From NCBI RefSeq assembly GCF_022664395.1, contig NZ_JAKRET010000004.1, positions 186,001-250,000 of the forward strand: 64,000 nt of DNA. Reading direction: 5' to 3'. The position numbers and the translations under genes were made by a program. Every line of letters begins with the position of its first letter. The stretch's first letter is position 1. Below are positions 35,991 through 45,685 of this stretch, piece after piece. A model generated the notes under the pieces. That model saw nothing but the letters and a program-made list of their open reading frames with translations, was not told where the DNA came from and ran no database searches. The DNA is from Sphingomonas lacusdianchii (GTDB lineage: Bacteria; Pseudomonadota; Alphaproteobacteria; Sphingomonadales; Sphingomonadaceae).

Positions 35991-36944
35991 ATGGCTGATC
36001 CCTATGCAACCCTGGGTGTGGCGCGCAGCGCCACCGAGGCAGACATCAAGAAAGCGTATCGCAAGCTCGCCAAGGAGCTGCACCCGGACCGTAACAAGGA
36101 CGACAAGGCCGCGTCGGACCGGTTTTCCAAGGTCACGCAGGCCTATGACCTGCTGACCGACAAGGACAAGCGCGCGCGCTTCGACCGGGGCGAGATCGAT
36201 GGCGATGGCAATCCGGCCGCGCCGTTCGGCTATGGCGGGAGCGGCGGTGCCGGCGGCTTCGGCGGTGGTTTCCGGGCCGGACCGGGCGGTCGCGGCGGTT
36301 TCGACATGGGTGGCGATGCGCAGGGCGGCGACTTTTCGGATATCTTCGAGGGGCTGTTCGGCGGGCGCAGCAATGCCGGCGGCGGCGGCTTCGCCAGCGG
36401 TTTCGGCCGGCGTCCACAGCCAAAGGGCGGCAATGTCGCCTATAAGCTGAAGGTCCCGTTCGAGGATGCGGCGACGCTCAGCCCGCAGCGGATTACCCTC
36501 GCCGACGGCAAGACGATCGACCTGAAACTGCCCGTCGGCGTCGATACCGGCACGCAGATGCGGCTGGGCGGGAAGGGCGATCCGGGGCCGGGCGGGCCGG
36601 GAGACGCGATCGTCACGATCGAGGTCGAGCCGCACCGTTTCTATAACCGTGATGGCGACGATATCCGCATCGACCTGCCGGTCAATCTGGCCGAGGCGGT
36701 ACTGGGTGCCAAGGTACGCGTGCCGACCGTCGAGGGCGCGGTGATGCTGAGCGTGCCGAGGGGCGCGACATCGGGCAAGACGCTGCGGCTGAAAGGGCGC
36801 GGCTTTCATCGCAAGGACGGGACGCGCGGCGATCAGCTGGTCACGCTGATGGTCGATCTGCCCGCCGACGATGCGGCGCTGGCGGCGTTCGTCGCGGACT
36901 GGCCGGGGCGGACGGCGGACCCGCGGGCACGCTTCGGCGTTTGA
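35991..36944 (+). CDS. DnaJ-domain co-chaperone (CbpA-like)
   Basis: A protein of 317 residues. The J domain covers residues 1-66 with KKAYRKLAKELHPDRNKDDK, including the HPD that stimulates DnaK. A glycine/phenylalanine-rich linker (GGSGGAGGFGGGFRAGPGG) follows, then two C-terminal substrate-binding domains (VAYKLKVPFEDAA; DLPVNLAEAVLGAKVRVPT). There is no zinc finger, which separates it from DnaJ proper. MADPYATLGV at 35991 is the natural start although its ribosome site is weak. It probably delivers unfolded proteins to DnaK. Confidence 0.92.
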   Translation: MADPYATLGVARSATEADIKKAYRKLAKELHPDRNKDDKAASDRFSKVTQAYDLLTDKDKRARFDRGEIDGDGNPAAPFGYGGSGGAGGFGGGFRAGPGGRGGFDMGGDAQGGDFSDIFEGLFGGRSNAGGGGFASGFGRRPQPKGGNVAYKLKVPFEDAATLSPQRITLADGKTIDLKLPVGVDTGTQMRLGGKGDPGPGGPGDAIVTIEVEPHRFYNRDGDDIRIDLPVNLAEAVLGAKVRVPTVEGAVMLSVPRGATSGKTLRLKGRGFHRKDGTRGDQLVTLMVDLPADDAALAAFVADWPGRTADPRARFGV

Positions 36945-36974
36945 CGCGGTTCTGACCCGACCGGAGACCGTTTC

Positions 36975-37916
36975 ATGAACCAGCCGTCCCCGGAAAGCCC
37001 CGAGGTACGCGGCCACCGGGGCCGGCCCGCACTGTCGCGGCTGCGGCCGTCGGCACGGGCGATCGAGGTCATCAAGCGCGTCGCCATCGGGACGTTCAAC
37101 GACGGTTTCACCCATGCCGGCAACCTCGCCTATCTCTCGCTGCTGACGCTGTTCCCCTTCTTCATCGTCGCCGCCGCGATCGCGCGCGCGGTGGGGCGCA
37201 GCGGCGACAGCATCCACGCGGTCACCGCGTTCCTCGAAACCGTGCCGCGCGACGTGGCGGTGGTGCTGGAACAGCCGATCCTCGACGTGTTGCAGGCGCG
37301 GTCGGGGTCGCTGTTGTGGCTGGGCGCGCTGGTCGGGCTGTGGACGACGACCGGTTTCATCGAAACGGTGCGCTCGATCCTGCGACAGGCCTATGGCATT
37401 CCGTTCTCGCGGCCCTTCTGGGAATATCGGCTCGGGTCGATCGGGCTGATCGTCGGGTCGGTGGTGATGCTGATGATCGCGTTCAGCCTTCAGGTCGTGC
37501 TGGTCGGTGTCGAACAGCTGATCTACCGCGTATTGCCGTTCCTGCAGCCCTATGCCGCCTATCTGTCGATCGCGAAGCTGTTTCCGGCGCTGGCGCTGTT
37601 CATCGCGCTCTACACCCTGTTCTATTCGCTGGCGCCCAAGAAATATCGGCTGTCGAAATGTCCGAAATGGCCGGGCGCGGTGGCGACGGCGACGGTATGG
37701 ATCGGCACGACGCAGTTGCTGCCGCTGGCGATCGATGCGCTGGGCGGATATGACCGAACCTATGGCAGCCTTGCCGGGGTGATGATCGCGTTGTTTTTCT
37801 TCTATATCGTCGGCCTCGGCGTGGTGATCGGCGGCGAATTGAACGCGGCGCTGGCGGAAACGCCCGATCCCGGTCTAGAGGGGGTGCCAACAGACGAAAA
37901 AGGGAAAGTCGCGTGA
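36975..37916 (+). CDS. YihY/BrkB-family inner-membrane protein
   Basis: A protein of 313 residues with about six membrane helices. Landmarks are NLAYLSLLTLFPFFIVAAA near residue 55, LVGLWTTTGFIETVRSI, TYGSLAGVMIALFFFYIVGL and the short polar tail. This is the YihY (formerly RNase BN mis-annotated, BrkB) family of unknown transport or lipid role. GGAG precedes the ATG. The stop overlaps the fabI start by bases (GTGA), giving a yihY-fabI-GNAT-aroC operon. Confidence 0.9.
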   Translation: MNQPSPESPEVRGHRGRPALSRLRPSARAIEVIKRVAIGTFNDGFTHAGNLAYLSLLTLFPFFIVAAAIARAVGRSGDSIHAVTAFLETVPRDVAVVLEQPILDVLQARSGSLLWLGALVGLWTTTGFIETVRSILRQAYGIPFSRPFWEYRLGSIGLIVGSVVMLMIAFSLQVVLVGVEQLIYRVLPFLQPYAAYLSIAKLFPALALFIALYTLFYSLAPKKYRLSKCPKWPGAVATATVWIGTTQLLPLAIDALGGYDRTYGSLAGVMIALFFFYIVGLGVVIGGELNAALAETPDPGLEGVPTDEKGKVA

Positions 37917-38716
37917 ACGGTTTGATGCAGGGCAAGCGCGGGGTCATCATGGGCCTCGCCAATGATCGGTCGCTGGCCTGGGGCATCGCCAAGCAGCTCG
38001 CGGCGCAGGGTGCGGAACTGGCCTTCACCTATCAGGGAGAAGCGCTGGAACGGCGCGTCCGTCCGCTGGCGGGCGAACTCGGATCGGACTTCCTGATCGA
38101 ATGCGACGTCGCCGACATGGGTGCGCTCGACACGGCATTCGACACGATCGCCGCGCGGTGGCCGACGATCGATTTCGTCGTCCATGCCATCGGCTTTTCG
38201 GACAAGAACGAACTGCGCGGGCATTATTACGATACCAGCCTCGACAATTTCCTGATGACGATGAACATCAGCGTCTATTCGTTCACCGCGGTCGCCAAGC
38301 GCGCGCGGGCGCTGATGCCGAATGGCGGTTCGCTGCTGACGCTGACCTATTACGGGTCGGAGAAGGTCGTGCCGCATTACAACGTCATGGGCGTTGCCAA
38401 GGCCGCGCTCGACATGTCGGTCAAATATCTGGCGATGGACATGGGTCCGGAAAATATCCGGGTGAATGCGATCTCGGCCGGGCCGATCAAGACGCTGGCC
38501 GCCAGCGGCATCGGCGATTTCCGCTACATTCTGAAGTGGAACGAGCTGAACTCGCCGCTGCGCCGTAACGTCACGATCGACGATGTCGGCGGGGCGGGGC
38601 TGTATCTGCTGAGCGATCTGGCGAGCGGCGTGACCGGCGAGATCCACCATGTCGACGCCGGGTACAATGTCATCGGCATGAAGGCCGAGGACGCGCCCGA
38701 CATCGCGCTGTCCTAA
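37913..38716 (+). CDS. fabI: Enoyl-[acyl-carrier-protein] reductase (NADH)
   Basis: A protein of 267 residues. The start is GTG at 37913, overlapping the yihY stop; it gives NGLMQGKRGVIMGLANDRSL, the expected FabI N-terminus. The catalytic pair is Tyr and Lys in YNVMGVAKAAL (Y-x6-K), and the conserved DVADMGALDTAFD and LSDLASGVTGEIHHVDAGY support the call. It performs the last reduction of each fatty-acid elongation cycle in the cytosol and is the usual target of triclosan. Downstream genes follow closely. Confidence 0.96.
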   Translation: MNGLMQGKRGVIMGLANDRSLAWGIAKQLAAQGAELAFTYQGEALERRVRPLAGELGSDFLIECDVADMGALDTAFDTIAARWPTIDFVVHAIGFSDKNELRGHYYDTSLDNFLMTMNISVYSFTAVAKRARALMPNGGSLLTLTYYGSEKVVPHYNVMGVAKAALDMSVKYLAMDMGPENIRVNAISAGPIKTLAASGIGDFRYILKWNELNSPLRRNVTIDDVGGAGLYLLSDLASGVTGEIHHVDAGYNVIGMKAEDAPDIALS

Positions 38717-38719
38717 GCG

Positions 38720-39235
38720 ATGAGCGTCATCCGCGCGGCGACCGGTGCGGACGCGCCGGCGGTCGATAGCCTGTTGCGCGCCTGTTTCCCGCGCGACGAA
38801 GAGGCGCGGCTGGTCCAGCAACTGGCGATCGACGGCGATCTGGTGCTGGTGCTGGTCGCCGAGGATGACGGCATGGTCACCGGCATGATTGCCGCGAGCC
38901 GGATGCAGGTGACCGCCGATACGCGCGAGGTCGCAGGCGTCGCGATCGCGCCGCTGGCGGTGGCGAAGGCGGCACGCGGGCAGGGCGTCGGCGAGGCGCT
39001 GGTCGCCGCCGCCATCAGCCATTTGCGCAGCGCCGGGGTCGAACTCGCGTTCGTGCTGGGCGATCCGGCCTATTATGAACGCTTCGGGTTCGAGGCTGCG
39101 ACGGCGCGGGGGTTCGACAGCCCCTATGCCGGGGAGAATTTCATGGGCATCCGCCTGAACGACGGGCCGTGTGTGCACACCCCCGGCGTGGCGACCCATG
39201 CGCGCGCCTTTGCGGCGCTGGGGGAAGATGCATGA
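38720..39235 (+). CDS. GNAT-family N-acetyltransferase (YhbS-like)
   Basis: A protein of 171 residues. The acetyl-CoA binding signature is [14 protein letters not shown] at about residues 92-105, and [12 protein letters not shown] near the C-terminus is typical of YhbS-type GNATs. Three bases separate it from the fabI stop and its own stop overlaps aroC by four bases. The acceptor substrate is unknown. Confidence in the family is good and in function low. Confidence 0.88.
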   Translation: MSVIRAATGADAPAVDSLLRACFPRDEEARLVQQLAIDGDLVLVLVAEDDGMVTGMIAASRMQVTADTREVAGVAIAPLAVAKAARGQGVGEALVAAAISHLRSAGVELAFVLGDPAYYERFGFEAATARGFDSPYAGENFMGIRLNDGPCVHTPGVATHARAFAALGEDA

Positions 39236-40299
39236 GCCACAATAGTTTCGGCCACCTGTTCCGCTTCACGACCTGGGGCGAAAGCCATGGCCCGGCGCTG
39301 GGCGCGGTGGTCGACGGGTGTCCGCCGGGACTGACGCTCAGCGAGGCGGACATTCAGCCGTTTCTCGACGCGCGCCGGCCGGGGACGAGCCGCTTCACCA
39401 CGCAGCGGCGCGAGCCGGATGCGGTGCGCATCCTGTCGGGGGTGTTCGAGGGCAGGACGACCGGCACGCCGATCAGCCTGGTGATCGAGAATGTCGACCA
39501 GCGGTCGAAGGACTATTCCGAGGTCGCCAAGGCGTATCGGCCCGGTCATGCCGACTATGCCTATGACGCGAAATACGGTTTTCGCGACTATCGCGGCGGC
39601 GGGCGGTCCTCGGCGCGCGAGACGGCGGCGCGGGTCGCGGCGGGCGCGGTGGCGCGGCTGGTGATTCCGGAGGTGACGATCACCGCATGGGCCGAATCGA
39701 TCGGCGGCGATGCGATCGATCCGGCGGCGTTCGATGCGGCGGAGATCGGCCGCAACCCATTCTTCTGCCCCGATGCGGCGGCAGCGGCGCGGTGGGAGGC
39801 TTTGGTCGATGGCGCGCGCAAGGCCGGATCGTCGCTGGGCGCGGTCGTCGCCTGTCGCGCCGAAGGGGTGCCGGCCGGATGGGGCGCGCCGCTCTATGCC
39901 AAGCTCGACGCCGAACTGGCGAGCGCGGCCATGTCGATCAACGCAGTGAAGGGTGTCGAGATTGGGGACGGCTTCGCGGCGGCGGCGCTGTCGGGTGAAC
40001 AGAATGCCGACCCGATGCGGCCGGGCGCCGGCGCGCCTGAATTTCTCGCCAACCATGCCGGGGGTATTGCCGGCGGTATTTCGACCGGCCAGCCGGTGAC
40101 GCTGCGCGTCGCCTTCAAGCCGACCAGTTCGATCCTGATCCCGGTGGAAACGATCGGACCCGACGGACAGGCGACGACGATCGCGACCAAGGGGCGGCAT
40201 GATCCGTGCGTCGGCATTCGCGGCGTGCCGGTGGTCGAGGCGATGGTCGCACTGGTGCTGGCCGATCAGAAATTGCGGCACCGTGGGCAGGTCGGCTGA
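39232..40299 (+). CDS. aroC: Chorismate synthase
   Basis: A protein of 355 residues. [19 protein letters not shown] (signature 1), [16 protein letters not shown], and [20 protein letters not shown] (signature 3 region) are all intact, and the C-terminal [19 protein letters not shown] is present. It converts 5-enolpyruvylshikimate 3-phosphate to chorismate with reduced FMN, the last step of the common aromatic pathway. Start ATG 39232 overlaps the GNAT stop (ATGA). Confidence 0.97.
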   Translation: MSHNSFGHLFRFTTWGESHGPALGAVVDGCPPGLTLSEADIQPFLDARRPGTSRFTTQRREPDAVRILSGVFEGRTTGTPISLVIENVDQRSKDYSEVAKAYRPGHADYAYDAKYGFRDYRGGGRSSARETAARVAAGAVARLVIPEVTITAWAESIGGDAIDPAAFDAAEIGRNPFFCPDAAAAARWEALVDGARKAGSSLGAVVACRAEGVPAGWGAPLYAKLDAELASAAMSINAVKGVEIGDGFAAAALSGEQNADPMRPGAGAPEFLANHAGGIAGGISTGQPVTLRVAFKPTSSILIPVETIGPDGQATTIATKGRHDPCVGIRGVPVVEAMVALVLADQKLRHRGQVG

Positions 40300-40427
40300 A
40301 CGCCGGTCGTCGTGCCGAAACGCCTTGCCCTGAAAATAACCAGATTTTACGATGGGTTGAGCGATTCACCCGGACCCTTATGCCGGCTCGCGACTTGAGT
40401 CCCCTGCTTGATGCAAGGAGACATTCG

Positions 40428-40739
40428 ATGCGCAAGACCATTTTCGCGAGCCTGCTGATCCTGGGCGGGGCGACCGCCGCCGTCGCGCAGGTGCCGACCA
40501 CCCCGACCCAACCGACCTCCCCGAACGGCGTGCCCGGCACGGTCGACCCGGCGCGGCCGACCCAGCCGTTGCCGCAGACGACCGGTCCGACCAACCCGGT
40601 CCCGACGGATCCGACCCGTCCCGGTCAGTCGACGACGGACGACATGACGACCACGCCCGACGACACGACCCCGCCCAACACCACGGGCGACGCGCCCGAG
40701 GCCAAGCCGCCGGGTGGAACGACCGGCACGCCGCGGTAA
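40428..40739 (+). CDS. Small exported Pro/Thr-rich protein
   Basis: A protein of 103 residues. MRKTIFASLLILGGATAAVA is a signal peptide; the mature part is nearly all proline, threonine, glycine and aspartate (TTPTQPTSPNGVPGTVDP and PTRPGQSTTDDMTTTPDD) and should be disordered. AAGGAG 7 bases before the ATG at 40428 is one of the best ribosome sites in the window, favouring this start over one 47 bases upstream. A strong terminator follows. No domain is recognised; it may be a periplasmic spacer or stress protein. Confidence 0.7.
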   Translation: MRKTIFASLLILGGATAAVAQVPTTPTQPTSPNGVPGTVDPARPTQPLPQTTGPTNPVPTDPTRPGQSTTDDMTTTPDDTTPPNTTGDAPEAKPPGGTTGTPR

Positions 40740-40756
40740 CGGCAGCTACAAAAAAA

Positions 40757-40788
40757 GGCCCGCCCGGAGCGATCCGGGCGGGCCTTTT
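40757..40788. terminator. Rho-independent terminator (bidirectional)
   Basis: A 12-base-pair stem, GGCCCGCCCGGA and TCCGGGCGGGCC, with loop GCGA, followed by TTTT and preceded by seven A bases, so it can work on both strands. It lies 17 bases after the Pro/Thr-rich protein stop and would also end transcription from purA coming from the right. Confidence 0.9.
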
Positions 40789-40810
40789 GCTGTCTGATGT
40801 CCCGCCACCC

Positions 40811-40943
40811 CGTTCGGTTCGAGCGGAGGTTCGAGCTTGTCGAGAACTGAACTCGAGAACGGAACTCGAGAACGGAGTGCTCCATACGGAGCGTTCTCGA
40901 CGGCCGCTTCTCGACTTCGCTCGAAGCTGCTCGAAACGAACGG
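40811..40943. repeat. Dispersed inverted-repeat element (CGTTCGGTTCGAG type)
   Basis: The ends CGTTCGGTTCGAGC and GCTGCTCGAAACGAACGG are near inverted complements. Internal pieces include GAGCTTGTCGAG, a tandem 13-base unit AACTCGAGAACGG repeated at 40850 and 40863, and GCTCCATACGGAGC. It lies between the terminator and purA. Confidence 0.75.
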
Positions 40944-40975
40944 AAATTGGTTGCGGATTAAGACGCGGGAAGCGT

Positions 40976-42265
40976 TCAGTCCGCGAACGGATCGCGCACG
41001 AGGATCGTGTCGTCGCGTTCGGGGCTGGTCGAGACCAGCGTCACCGGGCACTGAATCAGTTCCTCGATCCGGCGGATATATTTGATCGCCTGTGCCGGCA
41101 GTTCGGCCCAACTCCGCGCGCCAGCGGTCGATTCGGACCAGCCGGGCATGGTTTCGTAGATCGGTTCGACCTTCGCCTGATCGGCGGCATGGGCCGGGTA
41201 ATAGTCGAGTACCTGATCGCCGAGGCGATAGCCGGTGCAGATCGCCACTTCCTCGAACCCGTCGAGCACGTCGATCTTGGTCAGCGCGATGCCGGTGATG
41301 CCGCCGACCGCTGCCGCCTGCCGCACCAGCACGCTGTCGAACCAGCCGCAGCGACGCTTGCGGCCGGTGACGGTGCCGAATTCATGGCCGCGCACGCCGA
41401 GCCGCTCGCCGGTCTCATTCTCGAGCTCGGTCGGGAAGGGGCCGGAGCCGACGCGGGTGGTATAGGCCTTGGCGATGCCAAGCACGAAGCCGACCGCACC
41501 CGGACCCATGCCCGATCCGCCCGCCGCCGTGCCGGCGATGGTGTTGGACGAAGTGACGAACGGATAGGTGCCATGGTCGATGTCGAGCAGCACGCCCTGT
41601 GCGCCCTCGAACAGGATGCGCTGACCCTTCGCCTTGGCCTGCGCCAGCACGCGCCAGACCGGCTGGGCATAGGGCAGCACGAAATCGGCGATCTCGCGCA
41701 GTTCGGCGATCAGCGCGGCGCGGTCGATCACCGGTTCGTTGAAGCCGGCGCGCAGCGCGTCGTGATGCGCGGTCAGGCGGTCGAGTTGCGGTTCAAGCTG
41801 ATCGAGATGGGCGAGGTCGCACACGCGGATCGCGCGGCGACCAACCTTGTCCTCATAGGCCGGGCCGATGCCGCGGCGGGTGGTGCCGATCTTGCCCGCA
41901 CCGCTGGCGTCCTCGCGCAGCCCGTCGAGGTCGCGGTGGAAGGGCAGGATCAGCGCGCAGGTTTCGGCGATCATCAGCGTGTCGGGGGTGACCGAAACGC
42001 CCTGTTCGCGCAGCCGCTCGACCTCGGCCTTCAGCGCCCATGGATCGAGGACGACGCCGTTGCCGACGATCGACGGGGTGCCGCGCACGATGCCCGAAGG
42101 GAGCAGCGACAGCTTGTAGGTGGTGCCGCCGACGACCAGCGTGTGGCCGGCATTATGGCCGCCCTGGAACCGCACGACCATGTCGGCGCGCTCCGCCAGC
42201 CAGTCGACGATCTTTCCCTTGCCCTCGTCGCCCCATTGGGCGCCGATCACCGCTACGTTCGCCAC
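40976..42265 (-). CDS. purA: Adenylosuccinate synthetase
   Basis: A protein of 429 residues. The GTP loop [20 protein letters not shown] opens the protein; [25 protein letters not shown], and [20 protein letters not shown] (residues about 224-243) are the family signatures, and the C-terminal sequence ends in RDPFAD. It joins IMP and aspartate with GTP to make adenylosuccinate in AMP synthesis. It stands alone, with the hemerythrin-like gene 38 bases upstream in the same direction. Confidence 0.97.
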   Translation of the reverse strand: MANVAVIGAQWGDEGKGKIVDWLAERADMVVRFQGGHNAGHTLVVGGTTYKLSLLPSGIVRGTPSIVGNGVVLDPWALKAEVERLREQGVSVTPDTLMIAETCALILPFHRDLDGLREDASGAGKIGTTRRGIGPAYEDKVGRRAIRVCDLAHLDQLEPQLDRLTAHHDALRAGFNEPVIDRAALIAELREIADFVLPYAQPVWRVLAQAKAKGQRILFEGAQGVLLDIDHGTYPFVTSSNTIAGTAAGGSGMGPGAVGFVLGIAKAYTTRVGSGPFPTELENETGERLGVRGHEFGTVTGRKRRCGWFDSVLVRQAAAVGGITGIALTKIDVLDGFEEVAICTGYRLGDQVLDYYPAHAADQAKVEPIYETMPGWSESTAGARSWAELPAQAIKYIRRIEELIQCPVTLVSTSPERDDTILVRDPFAD

Positions 42266-42303
42266 GTCCTGTTACCCTCATGCATGCCGGTATCGGCGCT
42301 GCA

Positions 42304-42750
42304 CTAGGCCCGTCGCGCGGCTACGTCCACCTTGGCGACGGTCCCCGTGTCAGGAATGTGACGATAGAGTTCGGCTTCCTCGCGACGGATGCGTTCGCTC
42401 AGTTGTTCGGTCAGCGCGTGCGTATCGCGTTCGAAGCCATCGGGGTCGCGCTGCATCCGTTCGGGGGTCCAGCCGAGCATATAGCCCTTGAACGTATCGG
42501 CGAGCCCGCCGAGTTCGGTGGCGAACCGTTCGGCCAGTTCCGCCGTCGTCCGATCCGGACTGCGCCGGAGCATCGGGTAGAGCAGGCGATCCTCGGTCGC
42601 GAGATGGGCGAGCAACTGCCGGCCGAGCGACCAGCGTGCCGTCGCGATCGGCGCCGGATCGATCGGCCGCGCCTCGGCGTGCCGCAGGAGATCGGCCGCT
42701 ACGGACGCCAGCTGCAGATGTTCGAGGATCAATCGTTCGGCGCTGAGCAT
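42304..42750 (-). CDS. Hemerythrin HHE-domain-like protein
   Basis: A protein of 148 residues. Two hairpins of helices with His and Glu/Asp at the usual spacings (EHLQLASVAADLLRHAE, LAHLATEDRLLYPML, and IRREEAELYRHI) suggest a four-helix bundle with a diiron site. I chose ATG 42750, which leads straight into the first helix and has AGG about 10 bases upstream; a further in-frame ATG at 42789 has no ribosome site. It lies upstream of purA in the same direction. Possible role: oxygen, nitric-oxide or iron handling. Confidence 0.7.
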   Translation of the reverse strand: MLSAERLILEHLQLASVAADLLRHAEARPIDPAPIATARWSLGRQLLAHLATEDRLLYPMLRRSPDRTTAELAERFATELGGLADTFKGYMLGWTPERMQRDPDGFERDTHALTEQLSERIRREEAELYRHIPDTGTVAKVDVAARRA

Positions 42751-42887
42751 GGCGGCGGACCTGTGGGAGGCGATTGATTTCCCATGCATCGGAACGGGTT
42801 AAGAAACGGTGCTGTCCGGCCCCTCGACATCGCCGGTCGGGGCGCGCAGAACCGGGGGCCAAGCATAACGATCAGGAGAGCGCATCC

Positions 42888-43889
42888 ATGAAACTCGCCA
42901 GCCTCAAGCACGGCCGGGACGGTCGGCTGGTCGTCGTGTCGAGCGACCTTGCCTGGTATGCCGATGCGGCCGCGATCGTGCCGACGTTGCAGGCGGCGCT
43001 GGACGATTGGGACCGGGTCGAGGGCGATCTGCGCAACCTTGCCACCGATCTCGACCATGACGTGATCCCCAAGGACCGGTTCCACGAGCGCGACGCCGCA
43101 TCGCCGCTGCCGCGGGCGTATCAATGGGCGGACGGATCGGCCTATGTGAACCATGTCGCGCTGGTGCGGCAGGCGCGCGGGGCGGAGATGCCCGACAGTT
43201 TCTGGCACGATCCGCTGATGTATCAGGGCGGGTCGGACGGATTTCTCGGCCCCCGCGACCTGATCCCGGCGGGCGACGATGGCTGGGGCCTCGATTTCGA
43301 GGGCGAGGTGGTGGTCGTCACCGGCGACGTCGCGATGGGCGCGTCGCGCGAAGAGGCATTGGCGGCGGTGCGGCTGGTCGGGCTGACCAACGACGTGTCG
43401 CTGCGCGGGCTGATCCCGGGCGAACTAGCCAAGGGGTTCGGCTTCTTCCAGTCGAAGCCGGCGTCCGCCTTTTCGCCGGTGTTCGTGACCCCCGATGCGC
43501 TGGGCGACTGGTGGCGCGACGGCAAGCTGCACCGCAAGCTCAACGTCGACCTGAACGGGAAGCCGTTCGGCCGGGCGGACGCGGGCGAGGACATGACCTT
43601 CGATTTCGGCACGCTGATCGCCCATGCCGCGAAGACGCGGGCATTGGGCGCGGGGACGATCATCGGATCGGGCACGGTGTCGAACCGCGACGCCGATGGC
43701 GGACCGGGCAAGCCGGTCGCCGAGGGCGGGGTCGGTTATTCCTGTCTTGCGGAAATCCGTACCGTCGAGACGATCCGCGGCGGCAAGGCGGAGACGCCGT
43801 TCCTGAAGGCGGGCGATACCGTCCGCATCTGGGCCGAGGATGATCGACATCATCCGATCTTCGGCGTGATCGAGCAGACGGTGGCCTGA
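42888..43889 (+). CDS. Fumarylacetoacetate hydrolase-family protein
   Basis: A protein of 333 residues. The C-terminal FAH fold is visible: DLIPAGDDGWGLDFEGEVVV, with the metal-binding acidic residues (DFEGE), LVGLTNDVSLRGL, QSKPASAFSPVFVTPD and the NRDADGGPGKPVAEGGVGY region. Members split beta-diketones or tautomerise and hydrate acids in aromatic catabolism. AGGAG precedes the ATG. The following trehalase gene starts 2 bases after the stop codon. The exact substrate cannot be told. Confidence 0.88.
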   Translation: MKLASLKHGRDGRLVVVSSDLAWYADAAAIVPTLQAALDDWDRVEGDLRNLATDLDHDVIPKDRFHERDAASPLPRAYQWADGSAYVNHVALVRQARGAEMPDSFWHDPLMYQGGSDGFLGPRDLIPAGDDGWGLDFEGEVVVVTGDVAMGASREEALAAVRLVGLTNDVSLRGLIPGELAKGFGFFQSKPASAFSPVFVTPDALGDWWRDGKLHRKLNVDLNGKPFGRADAGEDMTFDFGTLIAHAAKTRALGAGTIIGSGTVSNRDADGGPGKPVAEGGVGYSCLAEIRTVETIRGGKAETPFLKAGDTVRIWAEDDRHHPIFGVIEQTVA

Positions 43890-43890
43890 C

Positions 43891-45453
43891 GTGCTGCACC
43901 GCTATCGACTGTTGCTGCCGTTGCTGCTGGCCGGATGCGCTGCGTCCGGCCACGCGCCACCGATGGCCGTCACGGCCCCGGCGGCAGGGGTGCCGACCCC
44001 GGCCGACCGGTTCGGGCCGCTGTTCGAAGCGGTGCAGATGCGGCGCATCTTTCCCGACGGCAAGACCTTCGTCGATGCGACGCCCAAGCGGGCGGACGCG
44101 GCGATCCTCGCCGATTTCCGGGCCGGGGACTTCCGGGACGATGCGGCGCTGAAGGCGTTCGTGCTGGCCAATTTCGACGTGCCGGGGCTGTTGCCGGTGC
44201 CCGAGTCCGACCATGGTCCGCGCCTGCCGATCGAGCGGCATATTGCCGGGCTATGGCCGCATCTGACCCGCGATCCGGTGGCGCCGCCGCCGGGGTCGAG
44301 CGCGCTGGCGGTGGCCGACCGGTTCGTGGTGCCCGGCGGGCGGTTCCGGGAAATGTATTACTGGGACAGCTATTTCACCATGCTGGGTCTGGCGGCGGAC
44401 AACCGGCAGGACTTGATCGAATCGATGGTCGCGGCGTTCACCGATCTGGTCGAGCGTTATGGTCATGTGCCCAATGGAACGCGCAGCTATTATCTCAGCC
44501 GGTCGCAGCCGCCGTTCCTGTACCTGATGATGGGGCTGTCGAAGGAGACCGACCCGGCGGTGCTGGCGCGGCGGTTGGCGGCGTTGAAGCGCGAACATGC
44601 CTTCTTCACCACCCCGGAGCGGTCGGCGACGCTGCCCGACGGGGCGGTGCTGCAGCATTATTGGGACGCACGCACGACGCCGCGTGACGAGTCGTGGCGC
44701 GAGGATGTCGAGACGGCGAAGGCCAGCGGCCGGCCGGTGGCGGAGGTGTATCGCGAGCTGCGCGCCGGGGCGGAGAGCGGCTGGGACTTCTCGTCGCGCT
44801 GGCTGGCCGACGGACGGACCCTCAAGACGATCGACACGACCAACGTCCTGCCGGCCGATCTCAACAGCTTGCTGTGGGGCATGGAGCGCGCGATCGCCGA
44901 TGGCGCGACGAAGACCGGCGACGCGGCGACCGCGCGCGACTTCACCGACCGGGCGGCGAAGCGCGGGGCGGCGATCGAGCGCTGGCTGTGGAGCGAGGGC
45001 GAGGGGCGCTATGGCGATTACGACGTCAAGCGGCGGCAACTTCGGGGCGGCGTGACCGCGGCAACCGCCTATCCACTGTTCGTCGGGCTGACGACGGGGG
45101 CGCGGGCCGACCGGGTGGCGGCGACGATCGAGCGGCAGTTGCTGGCGCCGGGCGGGCTGCGATCGACGTTGGTCGATACCGGACAGCAATGGGACAAGCC
45201 CAATGGCTGGGCACCGCTGCAATGGATCGCGGTCCACGGGCTGGACCGGACCGGGCATAAGTCCTTGGCGGACAAGATTTCGCAGCGGTTTCTGGCCAGC
45301 GTCGGGCGCGAATATGCCGCGTCGGGCAAGCTGGTCGAGAAGTACGATGTCGAGGAGGTCCGGCCGGGCGGGGGCGGGGAATATCCACTGCAGGACGGGT
45401 TCGGGTGGACGAACGGGGTGACGCGGGCGCTGATGGTGCGGACCGGGCAGTAG
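43891..45453 (+). CDS. Trehalase, GH37, probable lipoprotein
   Basis: A protein of 520 residues. The GTG start gives MLHRYRLLLPLLLAGCAAS with lipobox LAGC. The two family signatures are intact: PGGRFREMYYWDSYF (about residues 148-162) and QQWDKPNGWAPLQW (about 431-444); catalytic Asp and Glu lie in the expected (alpha/alpha)6 barrel. It splits trehalose into two glucoses in the periplasm. The spacing of two bases after the FAH gene suggests co-transcription although no pathway link is obvious. Confidence 0.93.
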   Translation: MLHRYRLLLPLLLAGCAASGHAPPMAVTAPAAGVPTPADRFGPLFEAVQMRRIFPDGKTFVDATPKRADAAILADFRAGDFRDDAALKAFVLANFDVPGLLPVPESDHGPRLPIERHIAGLWPHLTRDPVAPPPGSSALAVADRFVVPGGRFREMYYWDSYFTMLGLAADNRQDLIESMVAAFTDLVERYGHVPNGTRSYYLSRSQPPFLYLMMGLSKETDPAVLARRLAALKREHAFFTTPERSATLPDGAVLQHYWDARTTPRDESWREDVETAKASGRPVAEVYRELRAGAESGWDFSSRWLADGRTLKTIDTTNVLPADLNSLLWGMERAIADGATKTGDAATARDFTDRAAKRGAAIERWLWSEGEGRYGDYDVKRRQLRGGVTAATAYPLFVGLTTGARADRVAATIERQLLAPGGLRSTLVDTGQQWDKPNGWAPLQWIAVHGLDRTGHKSLADKISQRFLASVGREYAASGKLVEKYDVEEVRPGGGGEYPLQDGFGWTNGVTRALMVRTGQ

Positions 45454-45462
45454 TTTCGGGGC

Positions 45463-45486
45463 CAAAGTTCACGAAGTTCACACTTG
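45463..45486. repeat. 24-base dispersed repeat, copy 2
   Basis: It matches 17562-17585 with one change in the base between CAAAGTTCAC and AAGTTCACACTTG. It lies 10 bases after the trehalase stop. Confidence 0.6.
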
Positions 45487-45540
45487 TGCACGTTTTGTAC
45501 ATCGGAAGCGGCTGTCCGGTCGGGCTGCTCGAACCACGCG

Positions 45541-45621
45541 TCATCCCAGCGAAGGCTGGGATCTCCCGGTTGCAGGGCGTGACAGGAGTCGGTCGAGGCC
45601 CCAGCCTTCGCTGGGGCGACG
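45541..45621. repeat. Palindromic repeat pair (CATCCCAGCGAAGGCTGGGA type)
   Basis: The left palindrome TCCCAGCGAAGGCTGGGA and right palindrome CCCCAGCCTTCGCTGGGG form an inverted pair about 40 bases apart. It lies between two convergent genes (trehalase and the Hsp70-like gene). The motif is a variant of the GGCGAAGGCC type at 22202 and 29781. Confidence 0.75.
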
Positions 45622-45685
45622 ATAACTGGCGGACGATTCAAAGAGCGTCGGCAAGGATGCCAGCGCTTGGGCGTGTAGGACAGGC

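Noticed and set aside
40811-40943. CRISPR-like array because of the short tandem AACTCGAGAACGG units
   Set aside because: Only two adjacent 13-base units without spacers; it is part of a palindromic element.
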